A DNA stretch of 50,373 nucleotides, from the NCBI RefSeq assembly GCF_023895975.1, contig NZ_JALBWM010000024.1, positions 1 to 50,373 on the forward strand. Reading direction: 5' to 3'. The notes beneath the pieces are model-generated. The model had not been told where the DNA came from, searched no databases, and was given only the letters and a program-made list of their open reading frames with translations. Of this stretch, positions 42,949 to 50,373 are shown one piece after another. The stretch's first letter is position 1; each line of letters starts with the position of its first letter. A program made the position numbers and the translations under genes. The stretch comes from Microbulbifer okhotskensis. Its GTDB lineage: Bacteria > Pseudomonadota > Gammaproteobacteria > Pseudomonadales > Cellvibrionaceae.

Positions 42949-43955
42949 ACTGCCCCCCGCAAGGAAATTTCCCCCCCATGGAAAGACTTTTGCCCGTCTT
43001 CCATATTCAGGACTAAAGCCCCACTTTCATCCACTCCGGCAGCGGTGCCAGTCCAACTCAAACTGCCTGACTGCAGTCTAACCGGCTGCCCGGAAAATTG
43101 ATCCAGCGCTAACCAGGCGTCACGATAAAATTCGAATCCCCGCTGTGAATAGCTAGCCAGCAGCGCTAAAAGTTCACTGAGTATTGCTGCAGCCAGCTCG
43201 TTGCGGGTAACGCCCGGACTAACCTCCTGGAGATCTGCCCATGGCTGATCTATCTCACCGGCGGTCTTCGCACAGAGACCGCTATTTAGTCCGATGCCGA
43301 TTACCACAGAACAGCGATCGGTGAGATCGCCCTTCAATTCAAGCAACACTCCGGCTAGCTTACGCCCCTGACACCAGATGTCATTGGGCCACTTGAGCCG
43401 AACACCCGGAACAGAAAAGCGCTGAAGCGCCCCAGCTACAGCAACTCCCACTGCAAGACTTAGCCCCTCAAGACCCTGTACTCCACCACTAAATTCCCAG
43501 CCGACAGAGAGGCTAATACTACTGCCATAGGGGCTGATCCAGTTGCGACCACGCCGGCCCCGGCCTGCACTTTGGCGTTCGGCCAGTACGGCCACGGCAT
43601 GCCCTCTTCCCTCCTCCATTTGCTCCAGTAGCAACGAGTTGGTAGAACCGACTTCATCGAAGACAAGAAGTTCTTTTAACAGGCCCTGCGCGCTGTCATC
43701 CAATTGTGAGCGAATGGCCTCAGCTGACAGAAGGTCCAGTCCACCCAACAGGCGATAACCGCGTCCTTTCATCGACTCTAGCGTTAAACCATATTGCTCC
43801 AACTTTTGGAGTTGCTTCCAAACGGCTGCCCGGCTCACCCCAAGTGCCACCCCAAGAGACTCTCCAGAGTGGATTTCCCCGTCAGCCAGCAGTTCCAGCA
43901 CAGGGCGGAGCTGTTCCAGGGCTGTCTTTACAATAACGTCTTGCAACTTGGTCAA
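42945..43955 (-). CDS. birA: Biotin-[acetyl-CoA carboxylase] ligase and biotin operon repressor
   Basis: BirA attaches biotin to the carboxyl carrier protein and, with its DNA-binding domain, represses biotin genes. The 336 residues have an N-terminal winged helix near 15-70 (SLGVALGVSRAAVWKQLQKL), the biotin loop GRGRRGRNWISPYGSS near 130-147, the lysine block KWPNDIWCQGRKLAGVLLE near 185-204 and a small C-terminal domain. Residues 1-12 are an extra N-terminal extension. Its start overlaps the alr stop by four bases. Confidence 0.96.
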   Translation of the reverse strand: MTKLQDVIVKTALEQLRPVLELLADGEIHSGESLGVALGVSRAAVWKQLQKLEQYGLTLESMKGRGYRLLGGLDLLSAEAIRSQLDDSAQGLLKELLVFDEVGSTNSLLLEQMEEGRGHAVAVLAERQSAGRGRRGRNWISPYGSSISLSVGWEFSGGVQGLEGLSLAVGVAVAGALQRFSVPGVRLKWPNDIWCQGRKLAGVLLELKGDLTDRCSVVIGIGLNSGLCAKTAGEIDQPWADLQEVSPGVTRNELAAAILSELLALLASYSQRGFEFYRDAWLALDQFSGQPVRLQSGSLSWTGTAAGVDESGALVLNMEDGQKSFHGGEISLRGAV

Positions 43956-45064
43956 CCTTTTACATAGCGACGATGATAGCGGTGCCCGAGACTCGTCAGT
44001 ACCTCATAGCCTATAGTCCCCGCATAACCCGCAACTTCATCCACGGTGAGATCATCATTAAGGATTTCAATCGACTGAAGCGACTCGCGCTCCTCTTTGC
44101 CAAGACCAGAAATATCAAAGGTTGTCGAGTCCATTGATACTCGCCCCACCATTGGCAAGGGCCGACCGTGCGCCCAACCCCGCCCGCGCCCGCCTTGGGC
44201 ACGCATTATGCCGTCGGCATACCCGCCGCGGGCTACCGCCAGCCAGCTGCCACCGGGGATTTCCTGGGTAGCGCCGTAACCCACCGACTGGGGCTGACTC
44301 ACAAGGCGCTTCTGTACGATTGGTAACTGCAGCGTCACTGTCGGCCGCATTGGGTTTTTCACTCCAAAAACCGGGTTAACTCCGTAGAGTGCAGAACCGG
44401 GCCTGGCAATATCAAAGTGATACTCCTCACCCAAGAAAATACCCGATGAGTTCGCAAGGCTTAACAGGATGCCGGGGCATAGCCCACGTAGCTTCTCGCC
44501 CGCCGCTTTAAAGTTACTTAGTTGTATCTGATTTTGAGGGTGTTGAGGTTCATCCGCACAGGCGAGGTGACTGAGTAGCATCCTTATATTAGCGGCCTCC
44601 AAAAGAGGGCGGTCCTTCAATATCAGCTCAAACTCTTCCGGGCCCAACCCCAAACGAGTCATACCGGAGTCCACTTTCAGCGCACAGGGGGCTTCTAGTT
44701 GAGTCCGCTCACAAACTTTTACCCAGTTGCGAAATTGCTCAATCGTAAACAGCGTCGGGATCAGGCCCGCACGAGCACACTCAAGTTCCGCCCCAGGACG
44801 TACCCCGGTAAGAATGACAATATTTACTTCATCACCGAAATCGCTGCGCAGGCGTTCGCCTTCTGACTGGGTCGCAACAAAGAAATCACGGCACCCTTGA
44901 GCGTAGAGTGCTGGCACCACTTGAACCATCCCCAGACCATAGGCATCCGCTTTGACCACTGCGCCACAACGGGCACCAACAGCCAATCGATCGGCCAGGT
45001 CGAGGTAATTATCTGCAATGGACTTCAAATTAATACTCAACAGCCCTTCGCGATAGTCATTCAT
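43952..45064 (-). CDS. alr: Alanine racemase
   Basis: This PLP enzyme makes D-alanine for peptidoglycan. The 370 residues start with the barrel bearing Lys38 in VVKADAYGLG, the Schiff-base lysine. The second catalytic Tyr is in SVGYGATQEIPGG near 270, and the barrel-end RPGSALYGVNP near 226 is also family-typical. The ATG at 45064 is well placed, 25 bases after the ABC permease. Gammaproteobacteria often hold alr beside dnaB or dadA, so its place before birA is less usual. Confidence 0.95.
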   Translation of the reverse strand: MNDYREGLLSINLKSIADNYLDLADRLAVGARCGAVVKADAYGLGMVQVVPALYAQGCRDFFVATQSEGERLRSDFGDEVNIVILTGVRPGAELECARAGLIPTLFTIEQFRNWVKVCERTQLEAPCALKVDSGMTRLGLGPEEFELILKDRPLLEAANIRMLLSHLACADEPQHPQNQIQLSNFKAAGEKLRGLCPGILLSLANSSGIFLGEEYHFDIARPGSALYGVNPVFGVKNPMRPTVTLQLPIVQKRLVSQPQSVGYGATQEIPGGSWLAVARGGYADGIMRAQGGRGRGWAHGRPLPMVGRVSMDSTTFDISGLGKEERESLQSIEILNDDLTVDEVAGYAGTIGYEVLTSLGHRYHRRYVKG

Positions 45065-45089
45065 GCCAGTACAACTCTCTGTTCAATAG

Positions 45090-46280
45090 CTAAGTGGCTC
45101 CAAGCAGGCTCTCTCGCTGCAACGCCCGAGCACCGCCTAATATACACCCAACAACCAACAAAAGGCTGACCAGAGAGCCAGCTATCACCCATGCTACAGA
45201 TATTGAATCCCCAACTAACAGGACTTTGAACCACTGCTGCTGGGCGACCAAGGGGACTAACTGCCAAAGCGGCCCCTTTAACTCAATCGCCGACATATCC
45301 AGAATGAACAATAAAGTGACCGGTAAAAACTGCAAAATACTCAGCTGAGTTTGCGCATCCTTAAATGACTGTGACCGCAGTGCCAGTAATATTTGTAGCA
45401 CTGCAATCAATAGCGCCAAAGGCAGCAGGGCAAGCGCTATGGTTACAGCTCCCCAGACCGTTGTTGCATGCTTTATTCCCATCTCTGCCAAGGGTAAAAA
45501 GGGAAATACAACCATCAAGGAAGTAAGTGCAAGAATCGAAGCAAACCAACTGATACTGGACACAGCAATAACCTTACCCAGAACGATCTGCCAAGCCTCA
45601 ACCGGCTGCTGTAACAGCACCTCAAGACTCATTCTCTCCCGCTCTCCTGCAGAGGTATCGATCGATGAGGACAAGCAGCCAACAAACAGCGTCATAATTA
45701 GCAGCATAGGTATGCTGCTAAAAATCCAAGTGCTGCGTGAAGAGGGGGTACTCACGTCCCTGACTTGCACTTGCCAGGGCGCCATTAATTGCACTGCAAC
45801 CCCCCTAGCCACCAAGCGCTGCTGAACTATTAACTGCTGTAATTCTCCAAGATTTTTCTGCACATGAGTCGCACCCCTTCCGCTAAAACGATTGGAACCA
45901 TCCACATAAAGATACACTTTAGGACTGCGGAAATTGCGATAGTCATCGGCAAAGCCATCAGCAATCTTCACTACCGCATCATAATTATTATTTAGGAGTG
46001 AGGCGGGATCACTCTCGGACAGACTGTCCAGCTGAAAACTCCCTTTACTCAACTGCTGCTCCAGCACCGGCACATTTTCACCTCCAATTAGAGCGACCCG
46101 GAACGTTTTTTCGCCCTGAGATTTCAGTGCAAACATAATCATTGCAGCAATCAACCCAGGAAATAATATTGCAAAAGCAAGAGCCAAACCTAGAGCCCGC
46201 CTATCACGCCAAACTTCCAGCAGTTCTTTGCGTATTAGCGCTCTCATTGGAGCCGTGAACATCCGTCTTGTGAAATTCAT
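45090..46280 (-). CDS. ABC-2 type transporter permease (NatB-like)
   Basis: The 396-residue integral membrane protein has one TM helix near residue 28-50, a periplasmic domain of about 150 residues, then five or more TM helices from about 195 onward. This is the NatB/YhaP pattern of ABC-2 exporters. Substrate unknown: sodium, drug or peptide export are possible. The partner ATPase is directly upstream, with a four-base overlap. Confidence 0.85.
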   Translation of the reverse strand: MNFTRRMFTAPMRALIRKELLEVWRDRRALGLALAFAILFPGLIAAMIMFALKSQGEKTFRVALIGGENVPVLEQQLSKGSFQLDSLSESDPASLLNNNYDAVVKIADGFADDYRNFRSPKVYLYVDGSNRFSGRGATHVQKNLGELQQLIVQQRLVARGVAVQLMAPWQVQVRDVSTPSSRSTWIFSSIPMLLIMTLFVGCLSSSIDTSAGERERMSLEVLLQQPVEAWQIVLGKVIAVSSISWFASILALTSLMVVFPFLPLAEMGIKHATTVWGAVTIALALLPLALLIAVLQILLALRSQSFKDAQTQLSILQFLPVTLLFILDMSAIELKGPLWQLVPLVAQQQWFKVLLVGDSISVAWVIAGSLVSLLLVVGCILGGARALQRESLLGAT

Positions 46281-47020
46281 ACAACTGCCTCCCGTTCCGC
46301 CTTTCTCCCATAGGCCAAAGCCACAAAACTGTCTTCCAGGTTTTTACATTCGGTACGCTGTAAAAGCTCTTCAGGTGTTCCATTAGCCACAACAACTCCA
46401 TTAGCCATGACTAAAACTTTATCTGAAAGCTCGGAAACCTCGGCCATAATGTGACTCGAAAATAAAATTGCCACACCCTCCGAGCGCAATCGCAAAAGGG
46501 TTTTGCGTAATAATCTAGCGGCAAGAACATCCAGCCCACGAGTAGGCTCGTCAAGTATCAAATGTTTTGGGCGGTGAACCAAAGCTCGGGCGAGGGAGAC
46601 CTTCATTCGCTCCCCTTGTGAAAAGCCCTTTGTTCGCCGGTGCCATAAACTCTCCAATTCCAATTCATCACGAACCGAATTTAGCGCCCAGGTTAATTCA
46701 CTACCGGAAAGCCCCTGCGCACTGGCAAAAAAAGATAAATACTCAGCCACGGTAAGGCGCTCATACAGCCCCTCTCGGTCTCCCACAACCCCCAACTGAC
46801 GACGTGCTTCCAAGGGGTGTGTACTTACATGCAAATTATTAACATAGACACTACCGGCATCCGCTTTTACCAGTCCCGTGATAATCCGTAGACAAGTCGT
46901 CTTGCCCGCTCCATTCGCCCCAAGTAAAGCGGTAATCTGCCCATCTGGTATCGAAAAACTAAGACGTCTCAATACGGGCTCTCCCGAAAATTGCTTGCTG
47001 ACAGCTTCAACACTTATCAC
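46277..47020 (-). CDS. ABC transporter ATP-binding protein (NatA-like)
   Basis: The 247-residue cytoplasmic ATPase has Walker A GANGAGKT (34-41), a Q loop near 80, the signature FSQGERMKVSLA near 132-143 (FSQGE in place of LSGGQ) and Walker B LILDEPTRGLD near 152-162. It pairs with the permease downstream. The start overlaps the stop of the upstream hydrolase gene by four bases. Confidence 0.93.
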   Translation of the reverse strand: MISVEAVSKQFSGEPVLRRLSFSIPDGQITALLGANGAGKTTCLRIITGLVKADAGSVYVNNLHVSTHPLEARRQLGVVGDREGLYERLTVAEYLSFFASAQGLSGSELTWALNSVRDELELESLWHRRTKGFSQGERMKVSLARALVHRPKHLILDEPTRGLDVLAARLLRKTLLRLRSEGVAILFSSHIMAEVSELSDKVLVMANGVVVANGTPEELLQRTECKNLEDSFVALAYGRKAEREAVV

Positions 47021-48468
47021 AACGAACCCTCCTGTACGCGTACCTTTTCTTTTGTCTTTGGTATATCAATTTCGGGGCCAAAAAATCCAACCATAAACGG
47101 CGGTCTTTGAATATCGTCAAGGCAAGCCGTATCCAAAGCTTCAGATGGGGAATTAAGAAAAATCTTTATCAATTCGGGCACACACCCACGCATTGTATTG
47201 ATATGACCCCCACCGGGTACCAACAGGTGCTTCGCCCCTGAGAGGTAATTAAGGTTCTGATCGGCATAATAATATGGCGTGATAGGGTCAGCCTCTCCCG
47301 AAATTAATAGCACCGGATGATTTCTGGGCTCGGGTTTTTTGTAAGAGAAAGGGGCAACCGGCCAAACTCTACACCCTTCCTCAAAAAATTCGAAAAACGC
47401 AGTTCCTAAAAAACTACCTCGACTATCTGCCGCCAGCTCTTCACTAGAGGTTCGGTTCAATTCCTCGGCGCAGGCCACTGATAGTGTAAGTCCCACAGAC
47501 ATACCGGAATCAGAAAGCAAGCCAGCAAGTCCCGACAAAGGCAAATAATTGCCCGACCCCGCCTGACTAACTGCAAATGGTATCTGAGCCGCAGTCTCTG
47601 GAGCATAAAGTGCAGTTCTAATAAGGTTTTGCAGGAAGCTTCGAGGAATATCAACTTTCAGGCGATCTCCCGAGCGGGGGTCAGGAAAATTGGCGCCCCC
47701 ACTTTTATCCCAACTCACAAGGAGCTGATCTAGCTCAACCCGCCAGTTCCCAAGTTCCGCACAAATAGGATCTTCGCTACAATCCAGCTCAAGCTTCCTA
47801 AGCGCATTTTCCGCAGCCCGCGCAGTCAAGAAAACTTTAGTATCAATTGGCGCGACAGCATCCAATATCAGTACACTTAAGCTATCTGGATACCATTGTT
47901 GGTATAGCAAGGCGGTACGGGTTCCCCAAGATCCTCCCCACAAAGCAATTTTTCCATGCCCCAGGTGGATACGGACTTTTTCAAGATCTTCCACAGCCTG
48001 GCGACTGTTCAGCGCGTTTGCGAAAGTGGTTTTCTCTAAATAACACTCCGATAGGCGTTCGCTCACTACGCCCAGGTCCATAGTTATTTCCCTATTTATG
48101 CCACAGTCAAATGCACCGGAATAACCGGAGCCTCGCCGATCTACCAGTACAATTGCCCTATCCTGATTGACCTTGTGCAGCGCATTTAAAATCGGGGTTA
48201 AGTGACTGGCTGCCTGCCCCGGCCCGCCAGCTAGAAGGTAAATAGGCTCGCGACCAATGTCATTCACTGCAGGGGCAATCATCACAGCCAGATCCACCGC
48301 AGTATCCCCCTCACCAACGGGCAAGTCTGTGCATAACAGGGAGCTACCCCAACCATCCAGATGACAAGACTCAAAATTATCAGACTCAGCTGAGCTGGCC
48401 ACTGCCAGCGAAACCCAAACGCAAAAGCCCAAAGTAATGATCAGTAGCCCTCGAATCCAAAGCACCAC
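47017..48468 (-). CDS. Exported alpha/beta hydrolase (TAP-like, prolyl aminopeptidase-type)
   Basis: A signal peptide (residues 1-24, ending VAS or ASS) precedes a 483-residue alpha/beta hydrolase. The oxyanion stretch GGPGQAA (81-87), VDRRGSGYSG (109-118), nucleophile Ser180 in GGSWGT, and a C-terminal GEADPITPYYYAD plus GGGHINT for the Asp and His are clear. The family includes tripeptidyl and prolyl aminopeptidases. Substrate not known. It starts an operon with the ABC pair and alr. Confidence 0.85.
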   Translation of the reverse strand: MVLWIRGLLIITLGFCVWVSLAVASSAESDNFESCHLDGWGSSLLCTDLPVGEGDTAVDLAVMIAPAVNDIGREPIYLLAGGPGQAASHLTPILNALHKVNQDRAIVLVDRRGSGYSGAFDCGINREITMDLGVVSERLSECYLEKTTFANALNSRQAVEDLEKVRIHLGHGKIALWGGSWGTRTALLYQQWYPDSLSVLILDAVAPIDTKVFLTARAAENALRKLELDCSEDPICAELGNWRVELDQLLVSWDKSGGANFPDPRSGDRLKVDIPRSFLQNLIRTALYAPETAAQIPFAVSQAGSGNYLPLSGLAGLLSDSGMSVGLTLSVACAEELNRTSSEELAADSRGSFLGTAFFEFFEEGCRVWPVAPFSYKKPEPRNHPVLLISGEADPITPYYYADQNLNYLSGAKHLLVPGGGHINTMRGCVPELIKIFLNSPSEALDTACLDDIQRPPFMVGFFGPEIDIPKTKEKVRVQEGSL

Positions 48469-48586
48469 TAACCTCCTATTGCATCAATATTGAATCCAGC
48501 AGTGTATCGAACCACCTTACAAGTGTCGTCCCTAACCAAATCACAGATAATTGCATTTGCATTAGCGCCTTCCCCTGCACAGTGGT

Positions 48587-49576
48587 ATGGTTTCCTATTT
48601 ACTGCCCATGATTGCATCCATGAGCTTTTCAGACCGCGAAAAACACCTAATTCGAGCCGCCTTTGCCTGGGGCCAAATCACCCAACAGGAAGGTTATACA
48701 CTTTCCGATCTTGAAATTGAAAAATCGGTACTCTTTCGCCGATTACTCGGGGGGCGACCACCACTGGCATTTCCGCCGCCATTACGCCACGGCTTCCCCT
48801 GGTATGATGTGATTGAAGGGCGCAGCGAACATTTGGTCAGCGCTTCGCAAGCGTCCCCGGAATGCAGCATTATTGCCCCCGGATGTAAACTCGGCGATAC
48901 CTGTATCCTCATCGATGGCGCCTTTTGGCGTGTTGTTGAAACTATCCGCGAGCATGAAGAATATATCGTGGAATGGGGTCAATATCCGATGCAATGGCGA
49001 TTGCGAAAACACTGGGAAGTGAATTACGAAATGACGCAACAACTGCATAGTTTCCGTAAGGATAATCCCAATACAGAAATGAGCTTTGACAACTATCTGA
49101 GCCAGAAGGAGTACCGTGAGTTTCGAATAGACGACGACCAAACGGTATGGCTGTGTGAATGGCAATTAAATCGCATCAGCCTCTCCGGCTGGGTTTGGGT
49201 CGGCGCAGAACTACCCACACCAGATTATCGACTTGCCTCTGTATTCGATGATGATCAAGGCCCTGTTATTCTCGGCGAAGAAAGTAAGCCCAATGGCGAA
49301 GCATGGCTACGTATAGAGGATGCTACAAGTGAATATCGCTTCGTGAAATTACAGGGAATGTTTGAGTACCAAACTCTGATCGCCTCTAGCGCCAGTGATC
49401 TTCGGGCGCTCCTCCAATACCTGCAAGAGGAGTCAGCAGATATTGAAGTATTAGATTGGTCAGAAAACACAACCTCACGCCGCTTTGCCCTCCCCGCCCA
49501 GCTAATCCCTTTAGAGGACCTCAGCCTGAATGAGATGAGCTTTGATCTGGTTCCCGATAACGCCTTCAGCATTTAG
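48587..49576 (+). CDS. Unknown protein, well terminated single gene
   Basis: I do not recognise the family. The 329 residues (or 318 from an alternative ATG at 48620) are acidic, with no signal peptide if the inner start is used. The middle holds GDTCILIDGAFWRVVETIRE near 105-124 and EYIVEWGQYPMQWRLRKHWE near 127-146, rich in Trp and Tyr. This suggests compact beta-rich domains, perhaps two repeats of a small barrel. None of the three starts (48587, 48608, 48620) has a strong ribosome site. The gene is divergent from the hydrolase operon and ends in a strong terminator. Confidence 0.7.
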   Translation: MVSYLLPMIASMSFSDREKHLIRAAFAWGQITQQEGYTLSDLEIEKSVLFRRLLGGRPPLAFPPPLRHGFPWYDVIEGRSEHLVSASQASPECSIIAPGCKLGDTCILIDGAFWRVVETIREHEEYIVEWGQYPMQWRLRKHWEVNYEMTQQLHSFRKDNPNTEMSFDNYLSQKEYREFRIDDDQTVWLCEWQLNRISLSGWVWVGAELPTPDYRLASVFDDDQGPVILGEESKPNGEAWLRIEDATSEYRFVKLQGMFEYQTLIASSASDLRALLQYLQEESADIEVLDWSENTTSRRFALPAQLIPLEDLSLNEMSFDLVPDNAFSI

Positions 49577-49585
49577 CCCGCCCCA

Positions 49586-49609
49586 AGCCCCACAATCGTG
49601 GGGCTTTTT
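49586..49609 (+). terminator. Rho-independent terminator
   Basis: AGCCCCAC pairs with GTGGGGCT over AATC, followed by TTTT, ten bases after the stop of the unknown gene. Confidence 0.92.
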
Positions 49610-49758
49610 ATTGCCTCTATTATTCCCACTTATTTTCAAGCACTCGCCCGCTCTTCTCTCTGGCAGATACCGGCGTACCAATCACCTCTAGTAATCCACA
49701 GGTCTCAATCTCACAACCCTGTTAATAACTGATTTCCATTTTATTACAGCCCGGTTAC

Positions 49759-49804
49759 CAACAGAAACACGGGATATAGCTGTGCATAACTCTGGGATAT
49801 CCCC
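49759..49804. repeat. Direct repeat copy 1 with DnaA-box-like core
   Basis: The core is AGCTGTGCATAACTCT. Its reverse, TTATGCACA, differs from the DnaA box TTATCCACA at one base. GGGATAT at 49771 and ATATCCC at 49797-49803 flank it as an inverted repeat, and GGGATATCCC (49794-49803) is itself palindromic. Confidence 0.6.
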
Positions 49805-49888
49805 CTTTAGCCCTGATCCTCCATGGCTCTGCTATGGGCGGGTAAAAAAGCAGCGCTTTTTGCAGCGATTTCCACAAGGACGCTTTAT

Positions 49889-49934
49889 TAACAGAAAGCC
49901 TGGATAGAGCTGTGCATAACTCTATTAAATCCGC
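49889..49934. repeat. Direct repeat copy 2 with DnaA-box-like core
   Basis: It is offset by exactly 130 bases from copy 1 and shares AACAGAAA, GGATA and the 16-base core AGCTGTGCATAACTCT, then ATCC. The flanking GGGATAT palindrome is not kept. Confidence 0.6.
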
Positions 49935-50108
49935 TAGAGCCCCCGTGATTACAGCCTATTAGCATAACGATTAAAATTTCACCGGCATTTGTATCGGGTA
50001 ATTTTAATTTTTGGCGGGAGTGGTATCGCTACTTTTACGGTCTCTTTTTTTAGATTATTTGAGATTAACTTGCCCAGGAATGTTTAAAAAAATGAGAAGA
50101 GAGGTGCT

Positions 50109-50148
50109 TTGAGTACTGTTTTTATAGGGATAATTAATCACTACTCAA
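50109..50148. repeat. Inverted repeat TTGAGTA/TACTCAA
   Basis: Seven-base arms at 50109-50115 and 50142-50148 enclose 26 AT-rich bases. Confidence 0.4.
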
Positions 50149-50164
50149 GTAAAAACACCCTAGA

Positions 50165-50216
50165 TGGCCTGTGCAGGTTTTTAATTTAATCTTTTGCAAC
50201 GTTTGACTTCAGGCCA
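50165..50216. repeat. Inverted repeat TGGCCTG/CAGGCCA
   Basis: Seven-base GC-rich arms at 50165-50171 and 50210-50216 stand out in an AT-rich setting. They are followed directly by the hairpin at 50219. Confidence 0.45.
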
Positions 50217-50218
50217 TT

Positions 50219-50249
50219 AAAAATAAACTCCAAATTAGAGTTTATTTTT
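50219..50249. repeat. Perfect AT-rich hairpin (12-base arms)
   Basis: AAAAATAAACTC and GAGTTTATTTTT enclose CAAATTA. On the plus strand the T-rich 3' arm could serve as a weak terminator. On the minus strand the same holds by symmetry. Confidence 0.6.
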
Positions 50250-50350
50250 CCTGTTTTATATTTTTCCCACTTTATTATTTTTATTTCGCACACAACAATT
50301 ACGTGTTTATTATTTGTGTTTCTTTTCGCATCGACATTTATTTCAGGCAT

Positions 50351-50373
50351 AAAAAAAGGGCCACCCGATTGGG
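50351..50373 (-). terminator. Left half of a minus-strand terminator, cut by the window end
   Basis: Seven A (50351-50357), then GGGCCACCC (50358-50366), GATT and GGG at the edge. Read on the minus strand, this is the 3' arm and T tract of an intrinsic terminator whose 5' arm lies just outside. It marks the end of a minus-strand gene or RNA operon to the right. Confidence 0.65.

Larger units (their letters stand above)
49610..50373. other. AT-rich non-coding region with repeats
   Basis: No plausible gene is seen in 760 bases. It holds two copies of a 40-base repeat, three inverted repeats in the last 270 bases, and a partial terminator at the edge. It lies between a plus-strand terminator on the left and a minus-strand terminator on the right, so it is a long stretch between convergent units. 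Confidence 0.6.

Noticed and set aside
49759..49934. Chromosomal replication origin
   Set aside because: Only two imperfect boxes are present, and dnaA, dnaN, gyrB and mnmG are absent. The region is kept only as a possible DnaA-related element.

Overview
The window is chromosomal DNA from a gammaproteobacterium. Its backbone is the conserved ribosomal-protein, RNA polymerase and EF-Tu region, almost all on the minus strand. The gene order Thr-Tyr-Gly-Thr tRNAs, tuf, tRNA-Trp, secE, nusG, rplKAJL, rpoBC, rpsL, rpsG, fusA, tuf, then the S10, spc and alpha operons, together with a SPOR-coaX-birA block upstream of the tRNAs, matches Pseudomonas-type gammaproteobacteria. The protein sequences, the pectinacetylesterase-like enzyme and the near-50% GC suggest a marine Cellvibrionales or Microbulbifer-like organism. 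That last step is inference.

Layout. 1-2880 (+): the end of an unrecognised gene, then pxpA-pxpB-pxpC (5-oxoprolinase), translationally coupled. 3257-4711 (+): a secreted pectinacetylesterase-family hydrolase. 4769-5812 (-): an unknown membrane-anchored protein and a DUF1315 (YeaC-like) protein. 5835-19997 (-): the alpha operon (rpsM, rpsK, rpsD, rpoA, rplQ), the spc operon (rplN to rpmJ, including secY) and the S10 operon (rpsJ to rpsQ). 20173-22011 (+): a small island holding a YbaK-family deacylase and two decayed genes. It separates S10 from the str operon. 22302-26914 (-): str operon (rpsL, rpsG, fusA, tuf). 27023-39349 (-): rpoC, rpoB, rplL, rplJ, rplA, rplK, nusG, secE and tRNA-Trp. 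39446-41398 (-): second tuf with four upstream tRNAs. 41507-48468 (-): an operon-like run of an exported alpha/beta hydrolase, an ABC exporter pair, alr, birA, coaX and a SPOR protein. 48587-49576 (+): a protein of unknown function with a good terminator. 49610-50373: non-coding, AT-rich, repeat-containing DNA.

The main block works as one growth machine: ribosome, RNA polymerase, elongation factors, Sec translocon and tRNAs. Three of its promoters (S10, str and tRNA-tuf) have the same build: a TTG-starting -35, a 17-base spacer, a TAGAAT -10 and a GC-rich discriminator. The sequence also shows hairpins where control of ribosomal protein operons is expected, namely the rplJ leader, the rplL-rpoB gap and the gaps in the str operon.

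No CRISPR array, prophage, complete insertion sequence or obvious new multi-gene system was found. The most notable points are the two tuf genes that appear identical exactly over their coding region, two decaying genes between tuf and rpsJ, a possible terminator inside the rplJ leader, a perfect 5' hairpin at the start of the tRNA-tuf transcript, and the DnaA-box-like direct repeats in the right-hand non-coding region.
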